Shown: in pieces, positions 46,010 through 54,820 of the stretch
Layout of the letters: the number at the start of each line of letters is the position of its first letter
Numbering within the stretch: position 1 is the first letter of the stretch
Assembly: GCF_000967195.1 (NCBI RefSeq)
Contig: NZ_KQ033870.1
Location: 43,659 to 107,658, forward strand
DNA from: Lactobacillus kullabergensis
GTDB lineage: Bacteria > Bacillota > Bacilli > Lactobacillales > Lactobacillaceae
DNA length: 64,000 nucleotides
Direction: 5' to 3'
The notes under the pieces: model-generated
Database searches by the model: none
What the model was told of the DNA's origin: nothing
The model's input: the letters and a program-made list of their open reading frames with translations, nothing else
Program-made: the position numbers and the translations under genes

Positions 46010-46876
46010 TTACCAGAGAAAGTTAACTAATAAACGGTCAACCTTAGTATTTTCGTGTAGTTTACTGTGTTGAGCGCGAGAACCTCTAATTTCTTTTTCC
46101 TGATATGAACGGGCGCGTTTACTGACTAAGTAACGGTAAGAACGGGCAGAGTTAACGGTAACGTCACCATCACTGCCAGACCCCATATCACCATAGATAT
46201 TCAAGACGTCAGTATTTTGAGGAAATTTTTTTCTCAAACTTAGAAGTTCGCGGTAACCTGCACTCATTTTTTGCGGTTTGCCAGCGCGATTTAAGACAGT
46301 TTTATTTGGTGCCCCTTGTTCTCCAATATAACCGTTATAATGGCCGGCAATTGAAACCTGTTTATTTAGGTTAGGCATGTGCGAATTAGTGGCATTATTG
46401 CGCAAGTAATAGGCAATTTGTAAATTACCCATTGAATGTCCTACTAAATTGATGCAATTAAAACGATACCTTTTTTGCAGTGCATTAATTACGTCTTTAA
46501 TATAATTGCTGCTTTTGTTCATGGCAGCAATTTGATTATTTGTTCCAGCAAAAATGCTCTTATTATTTTGGAGGTTGACTTCAACTACCGGGTTTTTGGC
46601 CCGCTTTTTTATTGTCCCTATTAAGGTGACTTTACCATTAGAGCTAACATCGGCACGAATAACAGAATTAGTAGCATGCTGTTTTTGGGCATAAGCGACC
46701 ATGCTTTCTTCAGCGTGGTAACTGCTGCCCCAGCCATGTACAAAAAGTGTTGGCGTATCGATGCGAATGCTGGCACCATTTTCTTTTTGGTAATTATTTT
46801 TTAAAAAGTAAATGCTTGATAGCAGTATGACTATTATTAATATACTAAAAAGAATGGCCTTACGCTTTCTGGTCAT
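46010..46876 (-). CDS. Membrane-anchored alpha/beta hydrolase, DUF915
   Basis: The 288-residue protein has an N-terminal membrane anchor (about residues 8-25) and an outward alpha/beta-hydrolase domain of the DUF915 group: TPTLFVHGWGSS, nucleophile elbow GHSMGN near residue 149, IYGDMGSGSDGDVTVNSAR with the likely acid, and the catalytic His in RAQHSKLHEN. Substrate unknown; esters or surface lipids are possible. Confidence 0.8.
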   Translation of the reverse strand: MTRKRKAILFSILIIVILLSSIYFLKNNYQKENGASIRIDTPTLFVHGWGSSYHAEESMVAYAQKQHATNSVIRADVSSNGKVTLIGTIKKRAKNPVVEVNLQNNKSIFAGTNNQIAAMNKSSNYIKDVINALQKRYRFNCINLVGHSMGNLQIAYYLRNNATNSHMPNLNKQVSIAGHYNGYIGEQGAPNKTVLNRAGKPQKMSAGYRELLSLRKKFPQNTDVLNIYGDMGSGSDGDVTVNSARSYRYLVSKRARSYQEKEIRGSRAQHSKLHENTKVDRLLVNFLW

Positions 46877-46912
46877 TATTAATCAGCCCCTACTGTAGCC
46901 ATAGTTTGCAGT

Positions 46913-48658
46913 TTATAAATTCTGTTGCACATCCGCCACAATTTGCTCAATAGTTAAATGATTTTGCTGGTAAATTTCTTTAACTGGAGTTTGGTCAGTA
47001 TAAACGCGGTTTTGACCGTAATTAAGTACTTTAACTTTGGTTTTACCAAGGTAGGATGCCACTTTTTGACCAAAACCACCATCTAGAGAGTTATCTTCAA
47101 GAGTAACAATTAACAGGTGATTAGCTGCTAACTGGTTCAGTGCTTGTTTGTCCAAAATATTGGCAGAGAGTGGATTAACTAGGGTAGCTCCTAATTTAGT
47201 TGCCACGTCTTTACCTAATTGATAAAAATCTCCTAGTGCCAAAACTGCCACATCTTTACCTGGTTTAACTTGATACTTAATTTCTGAATAATCAGTCGCT
47301 ACTATTTGTTCGTCTGAGTCTGGCACATTAGCCGGCATTTTAATAGCAACGGGGTGTTTTCTTTGGCTAATTGCCCACTTAATCATTGCTTTTTCTTCTT
47401 CTAGCGTAGTAGGAGCTAAGTAAATCCAATTAGGTAAATTAGAAATCATTACTTGGTCAAAGATGCCCAAGTGTGTCTTAGATTGATTAGAAATTCGTCC
47501 TCCCGCAACTAACATTACGACAGGCAGGTCATTGGCAGCCGTATCGTGAGAAAGTTGGTCAAAAGCACGTTGTAGGAAAGTAGAATTTTCCATTAGAACT
47601 GGAATACCACCTTCTTTAGCAAAACCAGTAGCAAAAGCAACTGACTCTTGTTCAGCAATGCCCACGTCCGTGTAATGATCGGGAAATTCTTTTTTGAACG
47701 CTTCCAGGTCAAAGACACCCGGAATAGCCGCATCTATCGCCATGACATTCTTTCCTGCTTTAATCTCATCTTTAATCACGTCAAGCGCCACTGAATTAGG
47801 GGTAGGTTCCTGACTTTCTGGAGCAAGTGGTTGATCATTTTGTAAATTAAACGGTGATACCCAGTGGTGAGCTTCTTCATCATTGATTGCAGGCTCATAG
47901 CCCTTGCCTTTAAGCGTATTAATGTGTAATAAAATTGGGTGGTCAACGTCTTTAACTGCCTTAAAAGCGGCAATCATATCAGCAAGGTTATTACCGTCTG
48001 CAACATAGCGGTAATCAAAGCCCATAGCTGTAAAGGGATTTTCTGCTGTCTGACCGTTTGAATCACGTAATTTCTTTAGAGCAATCACTAAGCCGCCAAT
48101 ATTTTCATCAATTGACCATTGATTATCATTAACTACAACTACCAAGTTATGTTTTTCAATTGCGGCATTGTTTAAACCTTCAAAGGCGAGTCCGCCAGTC
48201 ATGGAACCGTCACCGATCAAAGCCATGATGTTTTCATGTTTGCCCATTAAGTCACGCGCCTTAGCCATGCCTGTGGCTAGGGCAATAGAAGTTGAAGTGT
48301 GACCGATTGAGTAATAATCATAAGGACTTTCGTCCGGATTAGAATATGGAGTAACGTCTTCATAGTGGTCGGGATCAAGCCAGGCCTGTGCCCGTCCTGT
48401 TAACATTTTATGGGGATATGTTTGGTGCGAAACGTCCCAAATAATTTTGTCTTCGGGAGCATTAAAGACATAATGGTAGGCAATTGTGGCCTCTACAATT
48501 CCTAAGTCGGGACCTAGATGCCCTCCTTCAACTGCATCTTTTTCTAAGATTAATGTTCTGATTTCCTGGGCTAACTGTTCCATTTCGGAAATACTTAATT
48601 TTTTCAAATCTTTGGGTCCGGCAATGTGGTTTAGTAAAAAATCTTCGTGTTTGTTCAT
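46913..48658 (-). CDS. dxs: 1-deoxy-D-xylulose-5-phosphate synthase-like enzyme
   Basis: The 581-residue thiamine-diphosphate enzyme has the TPP motif GDGSMTGG...NLVVVVNDNQWSI (near residues 150-185), a transketolase pyrimidine domain (VGIAEQESVAFATGFA near 330) and a C-terminal transketolase fold. The order and the details are those of DXS, slightly shorter than usual. DXS makes the first intermediate of the MEP isoprenoid route and feeds thiamine and pyridoxal synthesis. Lactobacilli usually make isoprenoids from mevalonate, and no other MEP gene is here, so its real role is open. Confidence 0.8.
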   Translation of the reverse strand: MNKHEDFLLNHIAGPKDLKKLSISEMEQLAQEIRTLILEKDAVEGGHLGPDLGIVEATIAYHYVFNAPEDKIIWDVSHQTYPHKMLTGRAQAWLDPDHYEDVTPYSNPDESPYDYYSIGHTSTSIALATGMAKARDLMGKHENIMALIGDGSMTGGLAFEGLNNAAIEKHNLVVVVNDNQWSIDENIGGLVIALKKLRDSNGQTAENPFTAMGFDYRYVADGNNLADMIAAFKAVKDVDHPILLHINTLKGKGYEPAINDEEAHHWVSPFNLQNDQPLAPESQEPTPNSVALDVIKDEIKAGKNVMAIDAAIPGVFDLEAFKKEFPDHYTDVGIAEQESVAFATGFAKEGGIPVLMENSTFLQRAFDQLSHDTAANDLPVVMLVAGGRISNQSKTHLGIFDQVMISNLPNWIYLAPTTLEEEKAMIKWAISQRKHPVAIKMPANVPDSDEQIVATDYSEIKYQVKPGKDVAVLALGDFYQLGKDVATKLGATLVNPLSANILDKQALNQLAANHLLIVTLEDNSLDGGFGQKVASYLGKTKVKVLNYGQNRVYTDQTPVKEIYQQNHLTIEQIVADVQQNL

Positions 48659-49058
48659 TTAAAGTGCCTCCTGCACTAATTTATTCAATCTTTATTAATA
48701 ATTATAAAATATTTTACTATGATAGTGAGCCAGCAATTGTGTGAATTGATCTCACCTGCAACATACCTGCAACATAAAATTTTATAATTATCAAAATTGT
48801 AGTACTTAATGTTAAGGTTAAGTCAAATAGCAAACTAAAATTTTTTATTTAAAAATGTACTAGTTAAGCATAAGTCAGAATATTTATCTAAGTGCAAATG
48901 GTCAGTTAAAAATTTTATATTGCTGGGGATGCCAGAATATGGTACCCATGCCAAAATATTTATTAGTGAAAATCTAAATAAATAAAAACTAACTTATTAA
49001 AGATAAGTTAGTGGTATGATTAAGTTGTCAAGAAAACGTTTTTATAAGGGAGATGTTG
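48659..49058. other. Intergenic region between divergent genes
   Basis: No gene is visible in 400 bases. A repeat ACTAACTTA / TAAGTTAGT (48988-49012) and a weak cre-like AGAAAACGTTTTTA (49031-49044, two mismatches) lie near the 49059 gene. Confidence 0.4.
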
Positions 49059-49925
49059 ATGATGAAAATAGGTTTTATTGGCACTGGCGTAATGGGCAAT
49101 GCAATTTGTCTTAATTTGTTAAAGGCTGATCATCAGTTATGGGTTTATAACCGGACAAAAAGCAAGACGGATAATTTAGTTGCTCAGGGTGCCACTTGGT
49201 GTGAGAATCCTAAAGCTGTTGTTGAACATGCAGACACGATTTTTACAATTGTAGGTTTTCCAAAAGATGTTGAACAGGTTTATTTCGGCGATAACGGCAT
49301 TTTGCAGGCGGATGTCAAAGGTAAAAACCTGGTTGATATGACAACTTCAAAACCAGCTTTAGCACAAAAAATATTTGCTGCAGGTGAAAAGCAGGGCGCT
49401 AAAGTACTGGATGCTCCTGTTTCCGGTGGTGACCTGGGCGCTAAAAATGGCACTTTAACCATCATGGTAGGTGGAGATGAATCTGCTTATCAAAACTTGG
49501 AACCTGTTTTTAAGGATTTCGGCAAGCAAGTTCACTTTTTTGGACCAGCTGGTGCGGGTCAGAATACCAAAATGGCAAACCAAATTATGATTGCAGGGAC
49601 GATGACTGGTATGACAGAAATGCTTGTTTATGCTAAAAAAGCCGGCCTTGACCTAGAAGCAGTTCTCAAAACCGTCGGTGCGGGTAGTGCTGCTAACTGG
49701 AGTCTAAGTAATTACGGTCCGAGAGTTTTAAAAGGTGACTATACCCCAGGCTTTTTCAGTAAACATTTTTTGAAAGATTTACGCATTGCTTTAGAGACAG
49801 CTAAAGAAATGAAAATTGAATTACCTGCTACTGAAGAAGCTAAAAAGTTATATGAGACTTTGGTTGATGAAAAGCATTTAGGCGACCTGGGTACACAGGG
49901 ATTGATCAAACTGTGGTGGCAGTAA
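49059..49925 (+). CDS. Beta-hydroxyacid dehydrogenase family protein
   Basis: The 288-residue protein belongs to the 3-hydroxyisobutyrate/tartronate-semialdehyde reductase family. The NAD(P) motif GFIGTGVMG opens it, followed by the substrate motif DAPVSGGDLGAKNGTL near residue 119 and the catalytic Lys in GQNTKMANQ near 170. The start is one of three close codons (49053, 49059, 49062); AAGGGAG fits 49059 or 49062 best. It likely reduces a semialdehyde; substrate unknown. Confidence 0.85.
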   Translation: MMKIGFIGTGVMGNAICLNLLKADHQLWVYNRTKSKTDNLVAQGATWCENPKAVVEHADTIFTIVGFPKDVEQVYFGDNGILQADVKGKNLVDMTTSKPALAQKIFAAGEKQGAKVLDAPVSGGDLGAKNGTLTIMVGGDESAYQNLEPVFKDFGKQVHFFGPAGAGQNTKMANQIMIAGTMTGMTEMLVYAKKAGLDLEAVLKTVGAGSAANWSLSNYGPRVLKGDYTPGFFSKHFLKDLRIALETAKEMKIELPATEEAKKLYETLVDEKHLGDLGTQGLIKLWWQ

Positions 49926-49949
49926 AGTATTAATTTTAAATAAACTAAA

Positions 49950-49988
49950 AACGGAGTAGTTTCTTAATTTGAAACTACTCCGCTTTTT
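49950..49988. terminator. Bidirectional terminator
   Basis: ACGGAGTAGTTTC and GAAACTACTCCG pair fully, with an A-rich left flank and TTTTTT on the right. It serves both the dehydrogenase and the convergent B12 operon. Confidence 0.85.
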
Positions 49989-50002
49989 TAATATGAGTAA
50001 AA

Positions 50003-50545
50003 TTATTTGATTTTACTTTTGACCTCTGGCACACCATCTAAGACGTTGGCGTAGCGCGCTAAGATAAAAAGATAATCTGACAGGCGATTGATATATTTTA
50101 AACAAGCAGGAGCAAGTTTTTGCTCCTCAGCGTTCAACTTAGCCATTGACCGTTCTGCTCGTCTGGCAACTGTACGTGCATAATGTAAATGAGTTGCAGT
50201 AACCGAACCGCCAGGTAGAATGAAATGGGTTGTTTTAGGAATTTGTTTATTGAGGTCATCAATTTGTTTTTCCAGATTTTCTACTTTTTCTGTCGTAATT
50301 TCTTCATGCCTTTTGACAACAATGTCACTTTCAAGCTCATATAGGTCACGTTGCAGATCTTGTAAAGGATCATGCAATTTTTGACATTTGGCAGACAAGT
50401 TGGCAATTACAACTCCGAGATATGAATCAAGCTCATCAATATCACCAACGGCGACAATTTGCAAATCATATTTAGGAACCATTTTACCGGTAACCTGTTT
50501 AGTGAAACCTTGATCGCCGACCTTGGTATAAATTTTAATTGTCAT
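50003..50545 (-). CDS. pduO: Cob(I)alamin adenosyltransferase, PduO type
   Basis: The 180-residue enzyme attaches the adenosyl group of ATP to cob(I)alamin, forming coenzyme B12. Family features are visible: IYTKVGDQGFT at the start (ATP binding, usually TKTGDKGxT), VGDIDELDSYLGV, and ARTVARRAERSMAKL with LNRLSD-like YINRLSDYLFILAR near the end. It overlaps cbrT by four bases. The product is the cofactor of NrdJ, coded in the same block. Confidence 0.93.
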   Translation of the reverse strand: MTIKIYTKVGDQGFTKQVTGKMVPKYDLQIVAVGDIDELDSYLGVVIANLSAKCQKLHDPLQDLQRDLYELESDIVVKRHEEITTEKVENLEKQIDDLNKQIPKTTHFILPGGSVTATHLHYARTVARRAERSMAKLNAEEQKLAPACLKYINRLSDYLFILARYANVLDGVPEVKSKIK

Positions 50546-51060
50546 AACAGCCTCCGTTTATAATGATCTAGAGCAATGTTTAGTGGTTTGTATAAAATGG
50601 GATAAAATACTAAATCACCAATTGCATGATAAGTGTCAAAGACTAGACTGCCGGCCCAATATGCTAAAAAGGCGTTAAAACCACCAAAAATAGACATACC
50701 GAAGTCGACAAAGCAGCCATATTCCCAGCCAAGAAAAACGGCGAGAATTAATTGTAAAGTAAAGTGCTTTTTAAGCGGTGTAAATTTACCTAGCAAAGCA
50801 ACGGTTAAAACGCAACCGCCGTAAGCTAAAACCTGTGATACAGTCCAGATGCCAAAGCCTAAGTAAATGTTGGAGACGACCATGGTTAAAAGAGCTAAGG
50901 CAAAGCCAAAACCAAAACCAATATTTAAAGTCACAATCATTAAGATATCAGTCACTGGCTGGACATTAGGTACAGGTATAATCTTAAAAATTCTTAGTGC
51001 CACGCACATGGCAGTTAAAATGGCTAATAATGCTAATTTCTTGGTTGAATTACGTACCAT
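50542..51060 (-). CDS. cbrT: Cobalamin ECF transporter S component
   Basis: The 172-residue protein has about six membrane helices and resembles CbrT of L. delbrueckii, the substrate-binding subunit of a cobalamin energy-coupling-factor transporter: KLALLAILTAMCVALRI at the N-terminus, IPVPNVQPVTDILMI, GFGIWTVSQVLAYGG. The shared ECF ATPases and T subunit are not in the window, which is normal for group II ECF systems. Position between DUF4430 proteins and pduO supports B12 as ligand. Confidence 0.85.
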   Translation of the reverse strand: MVRNSTKKLALLAILTAMCVALRIFKIIPVPNVQPVTDILMIVTLNIGFGFGFALALLTMVVSNIYLGFGIWTVSQVLAYGGCVLTVALLGKFTPLKKHFTLQLILAVFLGWEYGCFVDFGMSIFGGFNAFLAYWAGSLVFDTYHAIGDLVFYPILYKPLNIALDHYKRRLL

Positions 51061-51068
51061 AGCAAACT

Positions 51069-51461
51069 TTAGAAGCTAGTTTTTGCTAAAGTAAATTTAA
51101 CCTTGTCTTTGTTTGCCAATTTTTGGATTGCTGCGCCTTTTTGGGCGAACTTACCATTAATTCTGTAGGTCCAATAGATTTTTTTACTTGGTTTTTGGCT
51201 CTTACCAGCAATAGAAGTAATAAAACCATTCGTACTCTTTACTTTCCAGCATTTCTTTAAACCGCGCATTACTGTTGAGTGCTTCGGCAATTTAACAGTC
51301 TTCTTTTTGTAAGTCTTGTTGTGTACTTTCAGAGTATAAGTGACTTTAATCTTGCTGCTGGCATCAACTTGTTGGACGTTTTGGGTTGTTTCAAGACCTG
51401 CAAACGTAAAGGTAAAAATAGTGGCAATTCCGGTTAAAACAGATAATTTGCTTTTTTTCAT
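51069..51461 (-). CDS. Secreted DUF4430 (transcobalamin-like) protein
   Basis: The 130-residue protein has a signal peptide (about residues 1-35) and one DUF4430 domain, the beta domain also found at the C-terminus of transcobalamin: STVMRGLKKCWKVKSTNGFITSIAG, KIYWTYRINGKFAQKGA, DKVKFTLAK. Its paralog at 51537 has a lipobox Cys at residue 23; here that position is Leu, so this copy should be released or kept by other means. It precedes cbrT by 8 bases. A role in capturing cobalamin outside the cell is inferred. Confidence 0.8.
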   Translation of the reverse strand: MKKSKLSVLTGIATIFTFTFAGLETTQNVQQVDASSKIKVTYTLKVHNKTYKKKTVKLPKHSTVMRGLKKCWKVKSTNGFITSIAGKSQKPSKKIYWTYRINGKFAQKGAAIQKLANKDKVKFTLAKTSF

Positions 51462-51488
51462 ATAAAAACTCCCAATCTATAAATTTTT

Positions 51489-51529
51489 TGTGCAAGCACT
51501 AAAATATTTCGTACTTAGTCGCTTGCACG
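51489..51529. repeat. Hairpin between the two DUF4430 genes
   Basis: GTGCAAGCACTAA and TTAGTCGCTTGCAC form a 13-pair stem with one bulge. In the minus-strand transcript it lies just ahead of the ribosome site of the second DUF4430 gene and is not followed by T, so it looks like an RNA processing or translational element rather than a terminator. Confidence 0.5.
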
Positions 51530-51536
51530 GACTTTT

Positions 51537-51923
51537 TTATTTCATTTTTGCTAAAGTGAATTTTACTTTATCGTTACTTGCGACTTTTTGCTGGTTAGCA
51601 CCTTTGGTAGCGTATTTTCCGTTAACGGTGTAAGTCCAGTATATTTTCTTTTTGGCATTTTGCTTTTTACCATCAATTGCAGTAATGAACCCTTTATTGC
51701 TTTCTACTTTCCAGGCCTTTTTTAGACCAGTCATAACAGTAGACTTTTTAGGTACTTTAACTGTCTTTTTTTCTGTATCTTTTTTCGTAGCTAAAACATA
51801 GCTAACAGAAATATTATTATTTGCTTTAGGTTTTTGCTGGGTCTGATTGTTCTGGCAACCGGATAAAGTAAAGGCAAAAATGGTTGCAACACTAGCAATT
51901 ATTGGCAGCTTGCTTTTTTTCAT
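51537..51923 (-). CDS. DUF4430 (transcobalamin-like) lipoprotein
   Basis: The 128-residue protein begins with a lipoprotein signal (lipobox LSGC, Cys23) and continues with a short Gln/Asn/Lys-rich linker and one DUF4430 domain: STVMTGLKKAWKVESNKGFITAIDG, KIYWTYTVNGKYATKGA, DKVKFTLAK. It would be anchored to the outer face of the membrane. It follows nrdJ by 23 bases and is paralogous to the 51069 protein. Presentation of cobalamin to the CbrT transporter is inferred from fold and context. Confidence 0.82.
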   Translation of the reverse strand: MKKSKLPIIASVATIFAFTLSGCQNNQTQQKPKANNNISVSYVLATKKDTEKKTVKVPKKSTVMTGLKKAWKVESNKGFITAIDGKKQNAKKKIYWTYTVNGKYATKGANQQKVASNDKVKFTLAKMK

Positions 51924-51946
51924 AATTATAAATTCGCCTACTTAAA

Positions 51947-54181
51947 TTATTTAACAGGACATGCACCGGATTCACAGTCAGTTTGGTCAACTAACTCCAA
52001 GTCTTTTTGATCATCATTTTGCTCAGCAAAGACTTGAGCGACATCATCGGTAATCTGGGCTTTTCTTTCTTCGTATTTTTCTTTATCGATCGGCTCTTTT
52101 GGCGCTTGCTTGAGTGAGCCGCCATAGTATGGCAACAGTGAAGTTGACTTAATTACATGACGGTATTGCTTAAAGAGTGAAGTAATCTTGTCACCTTCAT
52201 CGCTTTGGAAAGTAACAGTACAACTAACTGCATTATCTGACCAGTAAGTTTGCAGGAATGCTTGCGTTGCAAACTGTTCTTCAATTGAAACTGTGCCAGC
52301 TGAAGCGAAGTTTTTACTATCAGCGTGAGCAGCACGTAATGGAAATTCAACACAAGTCGTGTTTGGTGAGTATATATCTGGTTCTGAATAGTAACCGCAA
52401 GCGTCAAGTGCTTTGAGCAGCGGATCAGAAGCTTGGAATCTGATTCTTTGAATGAGGTAACCGGCATAGTGGAAGTGCATTCCCTCAGAAGCTCCAGCCA
52501 GTTTGGCAACAGTACCTGAAGGCTTAACAGTTGTGTGCTTGATTGATTCATTACAATTCAAAGTCTTACTGTATTCTTTATCAGCATCGATGACGGCTTG
52601 GTAAGCTTCAGTAACCATTTTAATTCCTTGAGGATCGTAAATTGGTTTCTTGATTTTTGCACCAGTTTCTTCATCAATACTGTCTTCAAAGCCGGTAACA
52701 ACGCGGTGACCCAAGTCATTTAACAGCCAGTCTTGGATACCTGACATGGAAACACCAATTCTCCGGTTCTTATAAATGATGTTACGGGAAATTTCCCAGT
52801 CATAGTCACTGAAGGTTACCCGCTTAGCGAAACGAGTTGCTAATCTGAAAACGTCTTTCAGATCCCAATTTTCTTGTTCTGCAATATATGGAAATACTTC
52901 AAACAGGTTGCATGGTTCACCATTACCCAAGGAAATTTCTCCGCAAGGGTTAGTACCTTCAACGTCACCATCAATATCTTTTTGATAGCCGTCAATAATC
53001 CGGCCATAATTACGAGATAAGTCAAGGTTAACTATTCCGGGTTCACCGTTTTCCCTGATACCGTTTGCGATTGGTTCGTATTCATTAAAGTTAGAGTCAA
53101 TAGCTACACTGTTATTTGAGGCCCAGCGGTGGTGGTAGAGTTTATCTTTATCTTGTTTCATCGTGATAAAGTCTTGGTCAGTATTCGTACCTAAAGCGAG
53201 CTCTGCTGACCTTCTGACATTGCCGGCAACAACAGTTTTACCAATCAAATTGCAGATATCAGTACAATCAACAGAGGTTAAGTTGCTGTTAACACGGTTA
53301 TTAATGATGTTGTTAATATCAAAAAGCATTTCCACCAATGGCATTGGTCCAGAAGCAGTGCCGCCAAAACCGTGAATTTTAGCTCCGTAAGGACGAATTC
53401 TGCTGATATCGAGTACCAGTTTGGTCTTATTTTCAGAATTGGTTTGATTAAAGTGCATATCAATTAGACGAGCGTTTGCTAAAATCCAGCCCTCGCGGGT
53501 ATCAGGCAAGTTGTAATAAATATAATCTGACTTATCTTCATTTTGCTTAGCCCATTCAGCTTTGTCAGTCGCACCCAACTTAACTGAATCTGCGTATGAA
53601 GCACTCTTTTTGTCAATCACGACTGCCAAGTCGATTTTAGTATCAACTGCAGGAATCTTTTTAATATTGTCTTTCACAACAGAAAAGCCAACGCCGCCGC
53701 CTTTCATTAATTGGTCAAAAAGAAATGAAAAGGGCATTGAAACGGCTTCTTGTTCTTGGCCTAAATAATCTGGCACTATATGACTGTCACCATATTTTTG
53801 CGGCCGAATAGCAATGAACCAGCAATTATTCAGAGAGTCACCATTGCGCTTTTGGTAGTCTGTACCAGAAACCCACAGGTTTCTTCCAGAAGGTGTTGCA
53901 CCTAAACCGTAAACCAGTTTAAATAAATCCTTAGCCTCGTTTGTTAGTTCATCAACTACTTCTGTTGCAGGAGAATCTTTGAGACGGGGATCCAAATTAA
54001 TGTTGCCCTCGATTACGCGTTTAACCGTTTCGTCCCAATTTTCGGAACGATTTTTTTCAGGAAGCCATCTGGCATAGGTCCTTTTATAAGTAACCCAGCC
54101 AAGCTCTCCCCAATGGGGAGTGACATTTTGTTTCACTTGATCAATGTAACCCTGATCTAAGGTTATGCTCGTATTTTTCAT
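51947..54181 (-). CDS. nrdJ: Adenosylcobalamin-dependent ribonucleoside-triphosphate reductase (class II)
   Basis: The 744-residue monomeric enzyme reduces ribonucleoside triphosphates to deoxy forms using coenzyme B12. It is close to the L. leichmannii enzyme along its length. Visible are SLNNCWF with the first redox Cys near residue 120, NPCGEISLGNGEPCNL with the radical Cys, Glu and second redox Cys, and the C-terminal CESGAC pair (Cys736, Cys741) that passes electrons from thioredoxin. AAGGAG lies 11 bases before the ATG at 54181; an in-frame TTG six bases earlier is possible. Confidence 0.96.
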   Translation of the reverse strand: MKNTSITLDQGYIDQVKQNVTPHWGELGWVTYKRTYARWLPEKNRSENWDETVKRVIEGNINLDPRLKDSPATEVVDELTNEAKDLFKLVYGLGATPSGRNLWVSGTDYQKRNGDSLNNCWFIAIRPQKYGDSHIVPDYLGQEQEAVSMPFSFLFDQLMKGGGVGFSVVKDNIKKIPAVDTKIDLAVVIDKKSASYADSVKLGATDKAEWAKQNEDKSDYIYYNLPDTREGWILANARLIDMHFNQTNSENKTKLVLDISRIRPYGAKIHGFGGTASGPMPLVEMLFDINNIINNRVNSNLTSVDCTDICNLIGKTVVAGNVRRSAELALGTNTDQDFITMKQDKDKLYHHRWASNNSVAIDSNFNEYEPIANGIRENGEPGIVNLDLSRNYGRIIDGYQKDIDGDVEGTNPCGEISLGNGEPCNLFEVFPYIAEQENWDLKDVFRLATRFAKRVTFSDYDWEISRNIIYKNRRIGVSMSGIQDWLLNDLGHRVVTGFEDSIDEETGAKIKKPIYDPQGIKMVTEAYQAVIDADKEYSKTLNCNESIKHTTVKPSGTVAKLAGASEGMHFHYAGYLIQRIRFQASDPLLKALDACGYYSEPDIYSPNTTCVEFPLRAAHADSKNFASAGTVSIEEQFATQAFLQTYWSDNAVSCTVTFQSDEGDKITSLFKQYRHVIKSTSLLPYYGGSLKQAPKEPIDKEKYEERKAQITDDVAQVFAEQNDDQKDLELVDQTDCESGACPVK

Positions 54182-54252
54182 GTTCAAAGTTACTCCTTAA
54201 AATTGATAAATTGTTCCACAGACACATCATCTATGGCTACAATTAGAACTAT

Positions 54253-54268
54253 ACCACAATATCTTGTA
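54253..54268. promoter_or_regulatory. Possible NrdR box upstream of nrdJ
   Basis: ACCACAATATCTTGTA resembles the NrdR operator (ACACWATATATTGTGT). Only one box was found, whereas NrdR sites normally come in pairs, so this is tentative. No cobalamin-riboswitch features were seen in the leader. Confidence 0.3.
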
Positions 54269-54370
54269 TTTTCTAGAGCAAAGATTGCATCCAAACACGA
54301 ACAAAAGTCTTAACTTGATGTCCGAGTAGGTTATTGGGACTAATAAAAAAATATATAGAATTCAAAGCAA

Positions 54371-54411
54371 GAAAAAAGCACAATAAGTTGAATCTAATAC
54401 TTATTATGCTT
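54371..54411 (-). terminator. Terminator of the small membrane protein gene
   Basis: AAGCACAATAAGT and ACTTATTATGCTT pair; on the minus strand the stem is followed by TTTTTT. Confidence 0.7.
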
Positions 54412-54441
54412 GAATATATCTTTAATTTTTTTAAAGTAAAA

Positions 54442-54627
54442 CTAATGCCTGACTGCTACGAAGAAAAGGAAGATTAAGCCCAGAAAAATAATTGCAGGAA
54501 TGAATAAGTGAATTAAGAAAAAGAAAGCAAGAGCACAAGCTAAAAGGAAAAATAGGATTTTGACAATCCCAATTCCCATTTTGACCAAAAGCCAAATGAG
54601 AAACAAAATCACTAATAATGTAAACAT
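54442..54627 (-). CDS. Small two-helix membrane protein
   Basis: This 61-residue protein is almost entirely hydrophobic, with helices at about residues 1-32 and 36-58 and few charges. An ATG at 54627 follows AAGGGGTG. It has its own terminator. I do not recognise the family; size and composition are like small stress-envelope proteins. Confidence 0.6.
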   Translation of the reverse strand: MFTLLVILFLIWLLVKMGIGIVKILFFLLACALAFFFLIHLFIPAIIFLGLIFLFFVAVRH

Positions 54628-54820
54628 GCCCAATCACCCCTTTTGCTTAAATTAAAGGATATTATATCTTATTTTGTGAAATAGCAGTAGCAATGTAAGC
54701 AAAATTTAAAAATAGTTAATTATGTCCTTTATCAGTGAAATATTGTTATAATGAATCTCCACACTATTTTTAGTGAATACGCATTATATTCTTAGGAATA
54801 TTTGGAGAGGAAGAAATTGC

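Noticed and set aside
54188..54371. Cobalamin riboswitch ahead of nrdJ
   Set aside because: The leader is under 200 bases and shows neither a B12-box-like sequence nor the expected long set of stems. Only a possible single NrdR-like box was kept, at low confidence.
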